DNA of 22,609 nucleotides from Verrucomicrobia bacterium 12-59-8 (GTDB lineage: Bacteria > Verrucomicrobiota > Verrucomicrobiae > Verrucomicrobiales > Verrucomicrobiaceae). Positions 16,280 through 22,609 of the stretch are shown here, one piece after another. The notes beneath the pieces were generated by a model, which worked only from the letters and a program-made list of their open reading frames with translations, was not told the DNA's origin and made no database searches. Position 1 is the first letter of the stretch; each line of letters opens with the position of its first letter. The translations under genes and the position numbers were made by a program. The stretch is taken from assembly GCA_002279765.1 (NCBI GenBank), contig NCCR01000141.1:1-22609 (forward strand), given 5' to 3'.

Positions 16280-16915
16280 ATGTCCGACTATCCCAATCGC
16301 AATGGCGGAGGCAACTCCTCCGGCAACGGCAATCGCCGCAATCGCAACCGCAACCGCCCACGTGGTCCCCGCCCTGAAGGCCCCCGTCCCACCCGTGAAG
16401 GTGGCCGCGAAACTCGCAACACAGCCCCTTCTGGCTTTCAGAAGTTTCTGAGCATCATCAGCTTCGGCCTGCTCGGCAAGTCCAAGCCTAAAAGCCGTCC
16501 TCAGGCGGATCGCGGCCCCAGCTCCGGCCCACGCTCCACCAATGACAATCCCCGCCCGCAGCGCGAGCCCCGCGTGCGTCGTGAAGCCCCTCCTTCGGTG
16601 AACCCATCGGACATCACCACGGACCGCCTCTACGTCGGCAACCTGTCCTATGACGCGACCGAGAGCGATCTGTTTGAACTCTTCAACGGCGTCGGCGCTG
16701 TGAAGAATGCCGAAGTCGTCGTCAACAGCCGCACTCAGCGCTCCAAGGGCTTCGCCTTTGTGACGATGGGCAGCGTGGAAGAAGCCCGCCGTGCCGTGCA
16801 GGAACTCAGCGGCAAGGATTTCATGGGCCGTCCTCTGCAGCTCAGCGGCGCGAAGCCGAACACCCGGAGCGACGACTCCGACGCTCATTCCCACGAAGAC
16901 GCGCAAGCTGCCTAA
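16280..16915 (+). CDS. RRM-type RNA-binding protein with basic disordered N-terminus
   Basis: This 211-residue protein is built from an N-terminal Asn/Arg/Gly/Pro-rich basic tract (residues 2-50), a short hydrophobic segment FQKFLSIISFGLLGK, a second basic linker, and one RNA recognition motif (about 115-190). The RNP2 motif is LYVGNLS from residue 117 and RNP1 is KGFAFVTM from 156. The tail is acidic and His-rich. Bacterial RRM proteins of this kind bind single-stranded RNA and are often cold-induced. The ATG at 16280 gives an opening MSDYPN; an in-frame ATG at 16244 would add 12 residues and cannot be ruled out. A strong intrinsic terminator follows 26 bp after the stop, so it is a single-gene unit. 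Confidence 0.87.
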   Translation: MSDYPNRNGGGNSSGNGNRRNRNRNRPRGPRPEGPRPTREGGRETRNTAPSGFQKFLSIISFGLLGKSKPKSRPQADRGPSSGPRSTNDNPRPQREPRVRREAPPSVNPSDITTDRLYVGNLSYDATESDLFELFNGVGAVKNAEVVVNSRTQRSKGFAFVTMGSVEEARRAVQELSGKDFMGRPLQLSGAKPNTRSDDSDAHSHEDAQAA

Positions 16916-16941
16916 GCTGCCCTGATCCCTTGATTCATTGC

Positions 16942-16979
16942 GCCCGCAGGTTCTCCAACGAACCTGCGGGCTTTTTTTT
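16942..16979 (+). terminator. Rho-independent terminator of the RRM gene
   Basis: A perfect 11-bp stem, gcccgcaggtt (16942-16952) and aacctgcgggc (16961-16971) with an 8-nt loop, is followed directly by eight T (16972-16979). It starts 26 bp after the RRM stop. This is the only textbook intrinsic terminator I see in the window. Confidence 0.95.
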
Positions 16980-17058
16980 GTCAGACATCGGGTGCAGAAA
17001 TTCAACATCACGCTGAACAAAAACACCGCTTTTTCCTTCCAAGCATATCAAACCAACC

Positions 17059-17761
17059 ATGCCTGCCCCAACCCACTTCGACCGGGAGCCCGCCCCCGGA
17101 GCTGCGACGACTCGCGCCCCCGCTACCCAAGCCTCTCCTGCAGAGATCCACGCCGATGAGCAGTTCTGCAACCGTCTGGAAGACCGGGCACTCCTCAGCG
17201 GTCCGAACCGACGGCTGCGGGATCTCCAATTGCTCTTCAGTGTGGCCAAGGATTTCATCATCGGCTTTCGTTCGCTGCATTTCGTCGGCCCGTGTATTAC
17301 CGTGTTCGGTTCGGCCCGGTTCGCGGAGGATCATCCCTATTACAAGCTGGCGCGGGACATGGGTGCTGCGATTGCGAAGATGGGCTTCACCGTTCTGACA
17401 GGAGGCGGCCCAGGCATCATGGAAGCTGCCAATCGTGGCGCAAAAGATGCTGGAGGACGCAGTGTCGGCTGCAACATCCGTCTGCCTTTTGAACAAAGCC
17501 ACAATCCTTATCTCGACCGCTGGGTGACCATGGAGCATTTCTTCGTGCGCAAGACGCTGCTCATCAAATACAGCTACGGCTTCGCTCAAAGGCTCGACGA
17601 TCAGCCAGGAAGATCTCGGTTTGATCAAATGGACCGATTCAGTCGATGAGGCCGTGGCCCATCTGCAGGAGAAGGCGGTGACACAATTTGGCCTGCGCCG
17701 TTACCGCGTGCCGCAGAGCAGCTCCTTACTCGGAGAAAAGGCGCTTGAAGGAGCGCATTGA
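17059..17761 (+). pseudogene. Broken LOG-family (lysine decarboxylase-like) gene
   Basis: LOG-family proteins are nucleoside monophosphate phosphoribohydrolases, best known for releasing active cytokinin and its analogues. The first part reads as a normal LOG: VGPCITVFGSARFAEDHPYY, TVLTGGGPGIMEAANRGA, and MEHFFVRKTLLIKYSYGF. Intact members continue directly with the catalytic PGGxGTxxE motif. Here the frame instead runs into AQRLDDQPGRSRFDQ and stops at 17649 (196 residues). The expected C-terminal end appears in the +1 frame, from about 17585 as LKGSTISQEDLGLIKWTDSVDEAV, ending at 17759-17761. About 45-50 codons, including the catalytic motif, are therefore missing and the frame is shifted. 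This is best explained by an internal deletion. An assembly error is the alternative. Confidence 0.75.
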
Positions 17762-17787
17762 AACACCACACTCCCATCCCCCCACGC

Positions 17788-18684
17788 ATGTCAGACCAGA
17801 CTTTCACACTCTCCAACGGCCTCAAGCTGGGCTATTGCGAGTACGGTGATCCACGGGGGGAGGTGGCGTTTTACTTTCACGGCTGGCCGTCCTCGCGGGT
17901 GCAGGGTTCCCTGTTTGATGAACATGCCAAAAAGCATGGCATGCGCCTCATCTGCCCTGACCGCCCCGGCATCGGTCTATCTGATTTTCAACCCGGCCGC
18001 TCCCTGCTCGACTGGCCTGACACGCTGACGCAACTCGCCGCCCACGTCGGCGCGGACAACTACCACGTCCTCGGCTGGTCAGGGGGCGGACCGTATGTCC
18101 TCGTCACCGCGCTGAAGCTGCCCCGGCGTCTGCTCTCCGCCACCATCATCTGCGGCGCTCCCCCGCTCAAGTTTTTGGGAGATCGGCAGATGTTCTGGCT
18201 CTACCGCTTCATGATCCAGCTACGGCATTTTTTTCCGACAATTCTAGGGCTGGTCCTGCGCCTGGGTGGCCTGGCTGCGAAGGGAAATCCACACAAGGCC
18301 CCTTTGCGCTGGCTCATGAAACTGCTGGGCGTGGAAGACCGCCGTGTCCTGCTGCTGCCCGGCATCTATGACGTGGTGCGGGATGCCACACTCGGCGCGC
18401 TGGATCGCGGACCGCGCAGTGTCATCGCCGATGCCGACATCTATCTCAGTGAATGGGGCTTTGAAGTGAGCCAGATCAATTTCCCCATTCGCTTCTGGCA
18501 CGGCAAGCAGGACCGCAACATCGCCTGGACCTACACCAAGCAAATCGCCCAGCTCATCCCGCAGGCCGAGACCCACTGGTCTGAAGTGGACGGCCACTAC
18601 TCACTGCCCATCACGCATGCGGAGCAGATCATCACCGCAGCGCTGCAGAAGCAAGTGCCGGTGTTGGCGAGACTCGCCAAATAG
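17788..18684 (+). CDS. Alpha/beta hydrolase
   Basis: This 298-residue alpha/beta-hydrolase-fold enzyme of unknown substrate has an oxyanion-hole region in FHGWPSSR (about residues 30-37). The nucleophile elbow is GWSGGGPY with Ser98, the acid is probably Asp242 in HGKQDRN, and the base is His270 in DGHYSLP. A mobile lid lies between about 120 and 190 (MFWLYRFMIQLRHFF..), suggesting a hydrophobic substrate, as in lipases or esterases. The ATG at 17788 is preferred over a TTG at 17758 that overlaps the broken LOG gene. The LOG remnant ends 26 bp upstream, so the two may once have been one operon. A large palindrome follows the stop. Confidence 0.9.
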   Translation: MSDQTFTLSNGLKLGYCEYGDPRGEVAFYFHGWPSSRVQGSLFDEHAKKHGMRLICPDRPGIGLSDFQPGRSLLDWPDTLTQLAAHVGADNYHVLGWSGGGPYVLVTALKLPRRLLSATIICGAPPLKFLGDRQMFWLYRFMIQLRHFFPTILGLVLRLGGLAAKGNPHKAPLRWLMKLLGVEDRRVLLLPGIYDVVRDATLGALDRGPRSVIADADIYLSEWGFEVSQINFPIRFWHGKQDRNIAWTYTKQIAQLIPQAETHWSEVDGHYSLPITHAEQIITAALQKQVPVLARLAK

Positions 18685-18708
18685 GACGGCATCAGAATGT
18701 GGGGCACT

Positions 18709-18812
18709 TCAACAATCAATGATCGATTATTCGACAATCCTCAATCCCACGGGCTCCAGGGCGTCCTGGCTACGCGTGATTGAGGATTGATGAACAAGGA
18801 TTGTTGATTTTT
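18709..18812. repeat. Large palindrome between convergent genes, possible two-way terminator
   Basis: This gap between the hydrolase stop and the Trm112-like stop holds three nested inverted repeats. They are tcaacaatc/gattgttga (18709-18717 and 18799-18807), caatcctcaatc/gattgaggattg (18735-18746 and 18778-18789, 12 bp perfect) and a central ccagg/cctgg hairpin (18756-18769). On the plus strand the outer arm is followed by TTTTT (18808-18812), so it could end transcription of the hydrolase. Repetition of the short unit caatc suggests a repeat element rather than an ordinary terminator. The 18685-18865 gap contains no gene. Confidence 0.6.
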
Positions 18813-18865
18813 GAAGGTTAAATCCTGCCCGAACCTCGAGCGGTTTCGGCGTGATGCACACTCCA

Positions 18866-19057
18866 TCACTGCCTCGGCAGCAAGATCGGAATCCCGTCAT
18901 CGATCACGAACACGCGGGAGCCATCGTCCGTCGCCAGCGCAGACGCCACCTTGTTTGCAGCACACTCTTCCGCCGTCGCACGCCGCAGCGGCTGGTGCGT
19001 GTCAGGGCAGCGCATCAGCGGCAGAAAGTCATCAAGCCATTCGGTTTCGTTGTGCAT
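18866..19057 (-). CDS. Trm112-like zinc-ribbon protein (UPF0434/YcaR type)
   Basis: This small Trm112-family protein of 63 residues contains FLPLMRCPDTHQPLRRA and ends with the family hallmark FVIDDGIPILLP. Only one of the usual pair of early zinc-binding Cys residues is kept (RCPDTHQPL), which is common in YcaR-type members. In eukaryotes and archaea Trm112 activates methyltransferases; in bacteria the role is less defined. The start codon shares its first base with the stop of the upstream MoeB-like gene (TGATG, stop 19057-19059), so translation is very likely coupled. The start is therefore well determined. Confidence 0.88.
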   Translation of the reverse strand: MHNETEWLDDFLPLMRCPDTHQPLRRATAEECAANKVASALATDDGSRVFVIDDGIPILLPRQ

Positions 19058-20196
19058 CAGTATTCAGCCATGGAGGGATCAATTTCACGCGCCCAGGCGA
19101 TGATGCCGCCGGAGATGTTCCAGACGTTCTCAAAGCCTTCATCGCGCAGCAGGCTGACGGCACGTGCGCTGCGACCGCCGCTTTTGCAATGCACCAGGAT
19201 GCGCTTGTCACGGGGGAGTTCGGCGGTGCGGTGTCCGAGTTCTCCCAGGGGAATGAGCACCGCGCCTTCAATGCGTGAGATGCTTTGCTCATGGGGCTCG
19301 CGCACATCGAGCAGGAAATGGTTGTCTCCGGCTTCGCGGAGTTCTTTGAGTTCGTGGACGGTCATGGTGGGAACGGTTGGAGTGGGGCTGGCGGTGATGC
19401 CGCAGAAGCCCTGGTAATCGATGGGTTCGGTGATGGTGGGATTGTCGCCGCACACGGGGCAGGTCGGATCTCGGCGCAGGGTCAGCGTGCGGAAGCGCAT
19501 GCTCAGCGTGTCCACATGCATCAGCTTGCCCAGCAGCGGCTGACCGATGCCGGTGATGAGTTTGATCGCCTCCAGTGCCTGCATGGTGCCAATGAGGCCC
19601 GGCAGCACGCCCAGCACTCCGCCTTCCGCGCAGGAAGGCACCACACCCGGTGGTGGTGGCTGCGGACACATGCAGCGGTAGCAGGGCGCGCCCAGATGCG
19701 GGGCAAACACACCCACCTGACCATCGAAGCGCAGGATGCTGCCATACACATTCGGTTTGCGCAGCCACACGGCGATGTCGTTGCTCAGGTAGCGCGTGGG
19801 GAAATTATCCGTGCCGTCGATGATGACGTCAAAATCCGCCGCGATGCGCATGGCATTCGCCGCCGTGAAAAGCTCCGGATAAACCTGGATGTCCACATGC
19901 GGATTGATGTCTGCCAGCCGGTCACATGCGGCATCGAGCTTCTTGCGGCCGAGGTCCTTCTGGCCAAAGAGAATTTGGCGCTGCAGGTTGGTGATCTCCA
20001 CCACATCTGGGTCCACTAGGCCAAGCCCGCCAATGCCTGCCGCAGCCAGATACATGCTGATTGGCGATCCCAGCCCCCCTGCCCCGATGCACAGCACCCG
20101 CGCCGCCTTCAGCTTGCGCTGGCCCTCGATTCCAAATTCAGGAATCGCCAGGTGCCGCGCGTAGCGGCTCAGTTCGTCAGGGTTGAAGTCGGACAT
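19057..20196 (-). CDS. MoeB/ThiF-type adenylyltransferase fused to rhodanese
   Basis: This E1-like enzyme activates the C-terminal Gly of a ubiquitin-fold sulfur carrier (MoaD or ThiS type) by adenylation, and its rhodanese domain then supplies sulfur. It is 379 residues. The nucleotide loop is GAGGLG at 38-43, followed by VDPDVVEITNLQRQILFG and DGTDNFPTRYLSND. Two pairs of Cys (CYRC.. and CPVC) form a structural zinc site. The C-terminal rhodanese domain (about 275-379) has the active Cys337 in HCKSGGRS. All key residues are present. The sulfur-carrier genes are not in the window, so molybdopterin and thiamine/thiamine-like roles cannot be separated. This is one of the few genes here with a purine-rich start region (gggagg 4-9 nt before the ATG). 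Confidence 0.93.
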   Translation of the reverse strand: MSDFNPDELSRYARHLAIPEFGIEGQRKLKAARVLCIGAGGLGSPISMYLAAAGIGGLGLVDPDVVEITNLQRQILFGQKDLGRKKLDAACDRLADINPHVDIQVYPELFTAANAMRIAADFDVIIDGTDNFPTRYLSNDIAVWLRKPNVYGSILRFDGQVGVFAPHLGAPCYRCMCPQPPPPGVVPSCAEGGVLGVLPGLIGTMQALEAIKLITGIGQPLLGKLMHVDTLSMRFRTLTLRRDPTCPVCGDNPTITEPIDYQGFCGITASPTPTVPTMTVHELKELREAGDNHFLLDVREPHEQSISRIEGAVLIPLGELGHRTAELPRDKRILVHCKSGGRSARAVSLLRDEGFENVWNISGGIIAWAREIDPSMAEY

Positions 20197-20244
20197 GAGC
20201 CTCCCACCATGGCATGCAGAATCGCCAGTGCAACGATCCTGCTG

Positions 20245-20272
20245 TTGCGGTGGCGCATCTCGGGCTTAGATT
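20245..20272 (+). promoter_or_regulatory. Possible promoter for the small hypothetical gene
   Basis: TTGCGG (20245-20250, 3 of 6) is followed by a 16-nt spacer and TAGATT (20267-20272, 4 of 6). The element ends 6 nt before the ATG at 20279, the same geometry as several other genes here. Low confidence. Confidence 0.25.
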
Positions 20273-20278
20273 CCCATC

Positions 20279-20557
20279 ATGCCTGATTGGACACCCCCAA
20301 CCGAAGTCAATCTGGTCGATCTGGGCTTCATGGACTCGCGTTCGAAGCTCATCGACCTCGCCGCCTTTCTCGACCGCGTCCAGCGTGTCGGCCAGGAAGG
20401 CGACTTCCGCGTCCAGGCCCTGAAAAACGCCATCGCCCTCCTCTCCCAAGACCAGCCTCAGCGCGCGCGTGACGTGCTGCTGAGTTTCAGCGACCCCAGC
20501 ACCACGCCCGTGGAGAAAGCGGCAATGCAGGGCGCGATTGGAGCGTATAAGAACTGA
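20279..20557 (+). CDS. Small hypothetical protein, mainly helical
   Basis: I do not recognise this 92-residue protein. It has no signal peptide or membrane segment. The middle and C-terminal parts (LIDLAAFLDRVQRV, FRVQALKNAIALL, QPQRARDVLLSF, VEKAAMQGAIGAY) look like a run of amphipathic helices. The ATG has no Shine-Dalgarno. It lies divergent from the MoeB-like gene (82 bp apart) and 79 bp before the EboB-like hydrolase on the same strand, so the two might be co-transcribed. Codon use matches its neighbours, which supports a real gene, but no function can be given. Confidence 0.65.
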   Translation: MPDWTPPTEVNLVDLGFMDSRSKLIDLAAFLDRVQRVGQEGDFRVQALKNAIALLSQDQPQRARDVLLSFSDPSTTPVEKAAMQGAIGAYKN

Positions 20558-20636
20558 GGTTTGCCGCAGTAGGCAGTCGTTTGCGATTGCTGCTCAACCA
20601 CGGCCAGCCATCGCCAACCACCTCCAACTTTCCCCA

Positions 20637-21437
20637 ATGCAATACATCGAGCCCCACGGCCACATGGTCAGCCGCACCACGGATGACTATGAGCGCATGG
20701 CCATCGCTGGCTGCCAGGCGATCTGCGAGCCCGCGTTCTGGGCCGGCTACGACCGCGCCAGCGCCGAAGGCTTCTACGACTACTTCCGCCAGATCACCGA
20801 GTATGAGCCGAAGCGTGCCGCGAAGTTTGGCATCCAGCATTACTCCTGGCTGTGCATCAATCCGAAGGAAGCCGAGGATTTGGAACTGGCGGACGACGTC
20901 ATCGCGCTGATCCCGCAGTTCATCGACAAACCCGGCGTGCTCGGCATAGGCGAGATCGGACTCAACAAAAACAGCCGCAACGAGCTCAAAATCTTCGAGC
21001 AACACCTGCAGGTGGCGCAGGATTATGACGCCCTCGTGCTCATCCACACGCCCCACCTTGAAGACAAGCTCAAAGGCACACGCCTCATCGTCGATGCCCT
21101 GAAAAACTTCCCCAAGATCAAGCCCGAGAGCGTCATCATCGACCACGTCGAAGAGCACACCATCGACCACGTTCTCGATCACGGCTTCTGGGCTGGCATC
21201 ACGCTTTACCCCGAAAGCAAATGCACCCCGAACCGCGCCATCGACATGCTCGAGCAGCGCCACGCCGAGCACATCTGGATGAACAGTGCCTGCGACTGGG
21301 GCATCTCCGATCCCCTCGCCGTGCCAAAGACCATGCAGGCCATGCGCCAGCGCGGCTGGACCCCCGAAATGATCCAGCGCGTCGCATGGGACAATCCCCG
21401 CGCCTTCATGGGCCAGAGCGATAAGTTTAAGCTGTGA
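20637..21437 (+). CDS. TatD-family metal-dependent hydrolase, EboB-like
   Basis: This 266-residue amidohydrolase-fold enzyme carries likely metal ligands His7 and His9 (EPHGHM), Glu106 in GIGEIGL, His137 in LIHTPH, His170 in IIDHVEEHT and Asp220 in SACDWGISDP. The opening EPHGHMVSRTTDDYERMAIAG and the KFGIQHYSW segment match the branch of TatD hydrolases found in the ebo (metabolite export/traffic) gene cluster better than classical TatD DNases. No eboA, eboC, eboD or eboE homologue is seen in the window, so it may act alone or with genes elsewhere. The ATG at 20637 begins the recognisable sequence. It overlaps the convergent methyltransferase gene by 11 bp at its 3' end. Confidence 0.85.
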   Translation: MQYIEPHGHMVSRTTDDYERMAIAGCQAICEPAFWAGYDRASAEGFYDYFRQITEYEPKRAAKFGIQHYSWLCINPKEAEDLELADDVIALIPQFIDKPGVLGIGEIGLNKNSRNELKIFEQHLQVAQDYDALVLIHTPHLEDKLKGTRLIVDALKNFPKIKPESVIIDHVEEHTIDHVLDHGFWAGITLYPESKCTPNRAIDMLEQRHAEHIWMNSACDWGISDPLAVPKTMQAMRQRGWTPEMIQRVAWDNPRAFMGQSDKFKL

Positions 21438-22254
21438 CCCGCCAGTTAGCGGGCCGCCACACGTAGATGTTTTCGCCGATCCATTTCTCAAACGGCATCG
21501 TCTCTATCGAGGTGAAAAAGGCGCGGCTGCAGCCGGGCTTGTAGCGATCATGCAGCTCGATGACGATGGCGTCGATGTTTTCGATCCACGCGGAGCTGGA
21601 TTCAAAGACCTCCTTTTCCGCGCCCTCCACATCCATCTTGAGCAGATCCACCCTACCTTGGGGGAAATGCCTGAGCAGTGCAGGCATGGAAAGGGCAGCC
21701 ACCTGACACAGGCTGTGACTGCCAGAGGCCTGCGACGGCTCCTCCACCTGTATGCCCCAAGATCCGTTGCCCGGATCGGTGAGGGTGATTTCCCCGTCGT
21801 GACTCCAGACGGCGGCCTGGATGAGCACCACGCCCGGCACTGGTCCAAGGTGGCGCTGCAGCATGGCGAAATTGTCCGGGTCAGGTTCGACGGCGACTAT
21901 CTGCGCCTCTGGAAACTGGATGCGAAAAAAGAGGGATGCTAGACCGGTATTGGCCCCGAGATCCAGGATGGAGCTGGGGCACGCATCGAAGGGCAGGCGG
22001 TACTCGTGGTCGATGAAGATCTTTTTGAAGACTTCGATGTCAGACCCGCCCGCACGGAGCATCACCGGGGCCTGCAATCCTGGCACCTGGACCGGGATTT
22101 CAAACGGCTGCCGTAGCCCCCTGATACGCAGCCACGCCAAGCATCCACGCATGAAGCCCAGCACCTGAATATAGAGCAAAAACTCCCGAATTCGAGTCTT
22201 TAGCCATGACAGCCAGGTGGGCTGATTCTGTGGATTGACCGGAATAGGCACCAT
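21427..22254 (-). CDS. FkbM family methyltransferase
   Basis: This 275-residue SAM-dependent methyltransferase has motif I, ILDLGANTGLASLFF (LDLGANTG at 97-104), then AVEPDPDNF for the ribose site and the FkbM signature DLLKMDVEGAEKEVF. FkbM enzymes methylate hydroxyl groups of sugars or polyketides. In Gram-negative bacteria they often decorate surface polysaccharides, which would fit the lpxI start next door, but this is inference. The ATG at 22254 is preferred over a TTG at 22341. The 3' end overlaps the TatD-like gene by 11 bp. I found no signal peptide or membrane segment, though residues 24-42 are hydrophobic. Confidence 0.88.
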   Translation of the reverse strand: MVPIPVNPQNQPTWLSWLKTRIREFLLYIQVLGFMRGCLAWLRIRGLRQPFEIPVQVPGLQAPVMLRAGGSDIEVFKKIFIDHEYRLPFDACPSSILDLGANTGLASLFFRIQFPEAQIVAVEPDPDNFAMLQRHLGPVPGVVLIQAAVWSHDGEITLTDPGNGSWGIQVEEPSQASGSHSLCQVAALSMPALLRHFPQGRVDLLKMDVEGAEKEVFESSSAWIENIDAIVIELHDRYKPGCSRAFFTSIETMPFEKWIGENIYVWRPANWRVTA

Positions 22255-22532
22255 ACGTACACGGACAGAAGAGAAGTTTTTCAGAGAGCTGGAGTGGTCC
22301 GCCAAACGGAAAGGAGCTTCCCATTTGACCCTGTATCTCAAAGACGTTTTTCATCATCCGCCTTCCGGCCAATGAACAGCGACAGACCTGCAGCCATGCA
22401 TGCAGCACGCCAGCCTGACATGCCACTGATATTTGGATGCTGAAAAGACGCATTCCCAGACGCTGTCGCGCACGCGTGGCGCATAACCGTTGAACATCCG
22501 CACGCCAGCGTCCAAGATCAGCGCATTGACTG
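22255..22532. other. Divergent intergenic region, nothing recognised
   Basis: This 278-bp gap separates the fkbM-type gene and lpxI, which are transcribed away from each other, so it should contain two promoters. I see no convincing sigma-70 pair; TTGAAC at 22490-22495 with a poor -10 17 nt later is the best for lpxI. Read leftward, an open frame continues to a TTG at 22341 upstream of the chosen fkbM start. Confidence 0.5.
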
Positions 22533-22609
22533 ATGACCGCCCCGAATCTCGACACCATCGCCCTCATCGCCGGAAACGGCATTTATCCGGAAACCTGCGT
22601 CGCTGCGGC
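22533..22609 (+). CDS. lpxI: UDP-2,3-diacylglucosamine pyrophosphatase LpxI (5' end only)
   Basis: Only the first 25 codons are in the window. They read MTAPNLDTIALIAGNGIYPE followed by TCVAA. The IALIAGNGxYP opening is characteristic of LpxI, which hydrolyses UDP-2,3-diacylglucosamine to lipid X in lipid A biosynthesis at the inner membrane. The start is an ATG at 22533 overlapping a TGA in another frame. The rest lies beyond the right edge, so completeness cannot be judged. Together with the two LpxL-type genes it supports a lipid A-containing outer membrane. Confidence 0.75.
   Translation, partial: MTAPNLDTIALIAGNGIYPETCVAA

Noticed and set aside
15938..17026. A 362-codon minus-strand ORF across the RRM gene
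   Set aside because: It would also run through the strong plus-strand terminator and lacks family features, while the RRM RNP1 and RNP2 motifs on the plus strand are clear.
1..22609. tRNA, rRNA, CRISPR arrays, prophage or IS transposase genes
   Set aside because: I found no tRNA cloverleaf, rRNA segment, regularly spaced direct repeats, or transposase/integrase protein. The repeats present are short palindromic elements only.

Overview
This 22.6 kb window is chromosomal, GC-rich (roughly 60%) and densely coding. It most resembles a Verrucomicrobiota genome, perhaps the Prosthecobacter/Verrucomicrobium side. The reasons are lipid A genes (two LpxL-type acyltransferases and the start of an LpxI), a small Planctomycete/Verrucomicrobia-style CxxCH lipoprotein, an RRM RNA-binding protein with a basic disordered N-terminus, almost no Shine-Dalgarno sequences before start codons, and intergenic repeats built from short hairpins. 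The assignment rests on recognised families, not on a marker gene.

Layout, left to right. Positions 1-285 hold a nested inverted repeat and no credible gene. On the minus strand come leuS and an M42-type metallo-aminopeptidase. Divergent from them is a tandem pair of lipid A acyltransferase paralogues, followed by an atypical aldehyde dehydrogenase, an iron-type alcohol dehydrogenase and an SRAP-domain protein, all on the plus strand. A class III aminotransferase and a one-haem cytochrome c lipoprotein lie on the minus strand. Divergent again are an AAA_28/NadR-like P-loop ATPase and cinA. A hairpin-rich gap separates cinA from a minus-strand group running glutaredoxin, a membrane protein and a PotD-like binding protein. 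Next, on the plus strand, are an RRM protein with a long leader and a strong terminator, a broken LOG-family gene, and an alpha/beta hydrolase. A large palindrome separates these from a coupled MoeB-rhodanese/Trm112-like pair on the minus strand. The right end has a small hypothetical protein, an EboB-like TatD-family hydrolase, a convergent FkbM methyltransferase and the first 25 codons of lpxI.

The window is mostly housekeeping, and I found no defence island, phage, IS element, CRISPR array, rRNA or tRNA. The most notable points are: the LOG gene that lost its catalytic segment and its frame; the aldehyde dehydrogenase lacking the usual general-base Glu motif; three kinds of palindromic intergenic element (one family present twice in opposite orientation); a leader with overlapping, mutually exclusive hairpins before the RRM gene; an AT-richer insertion in leuS; and several genes with a promoter-like hexamer 5-7 nt before an ATG that lacks a Shine-Dalgarno, which suggests leaderless transcripts.
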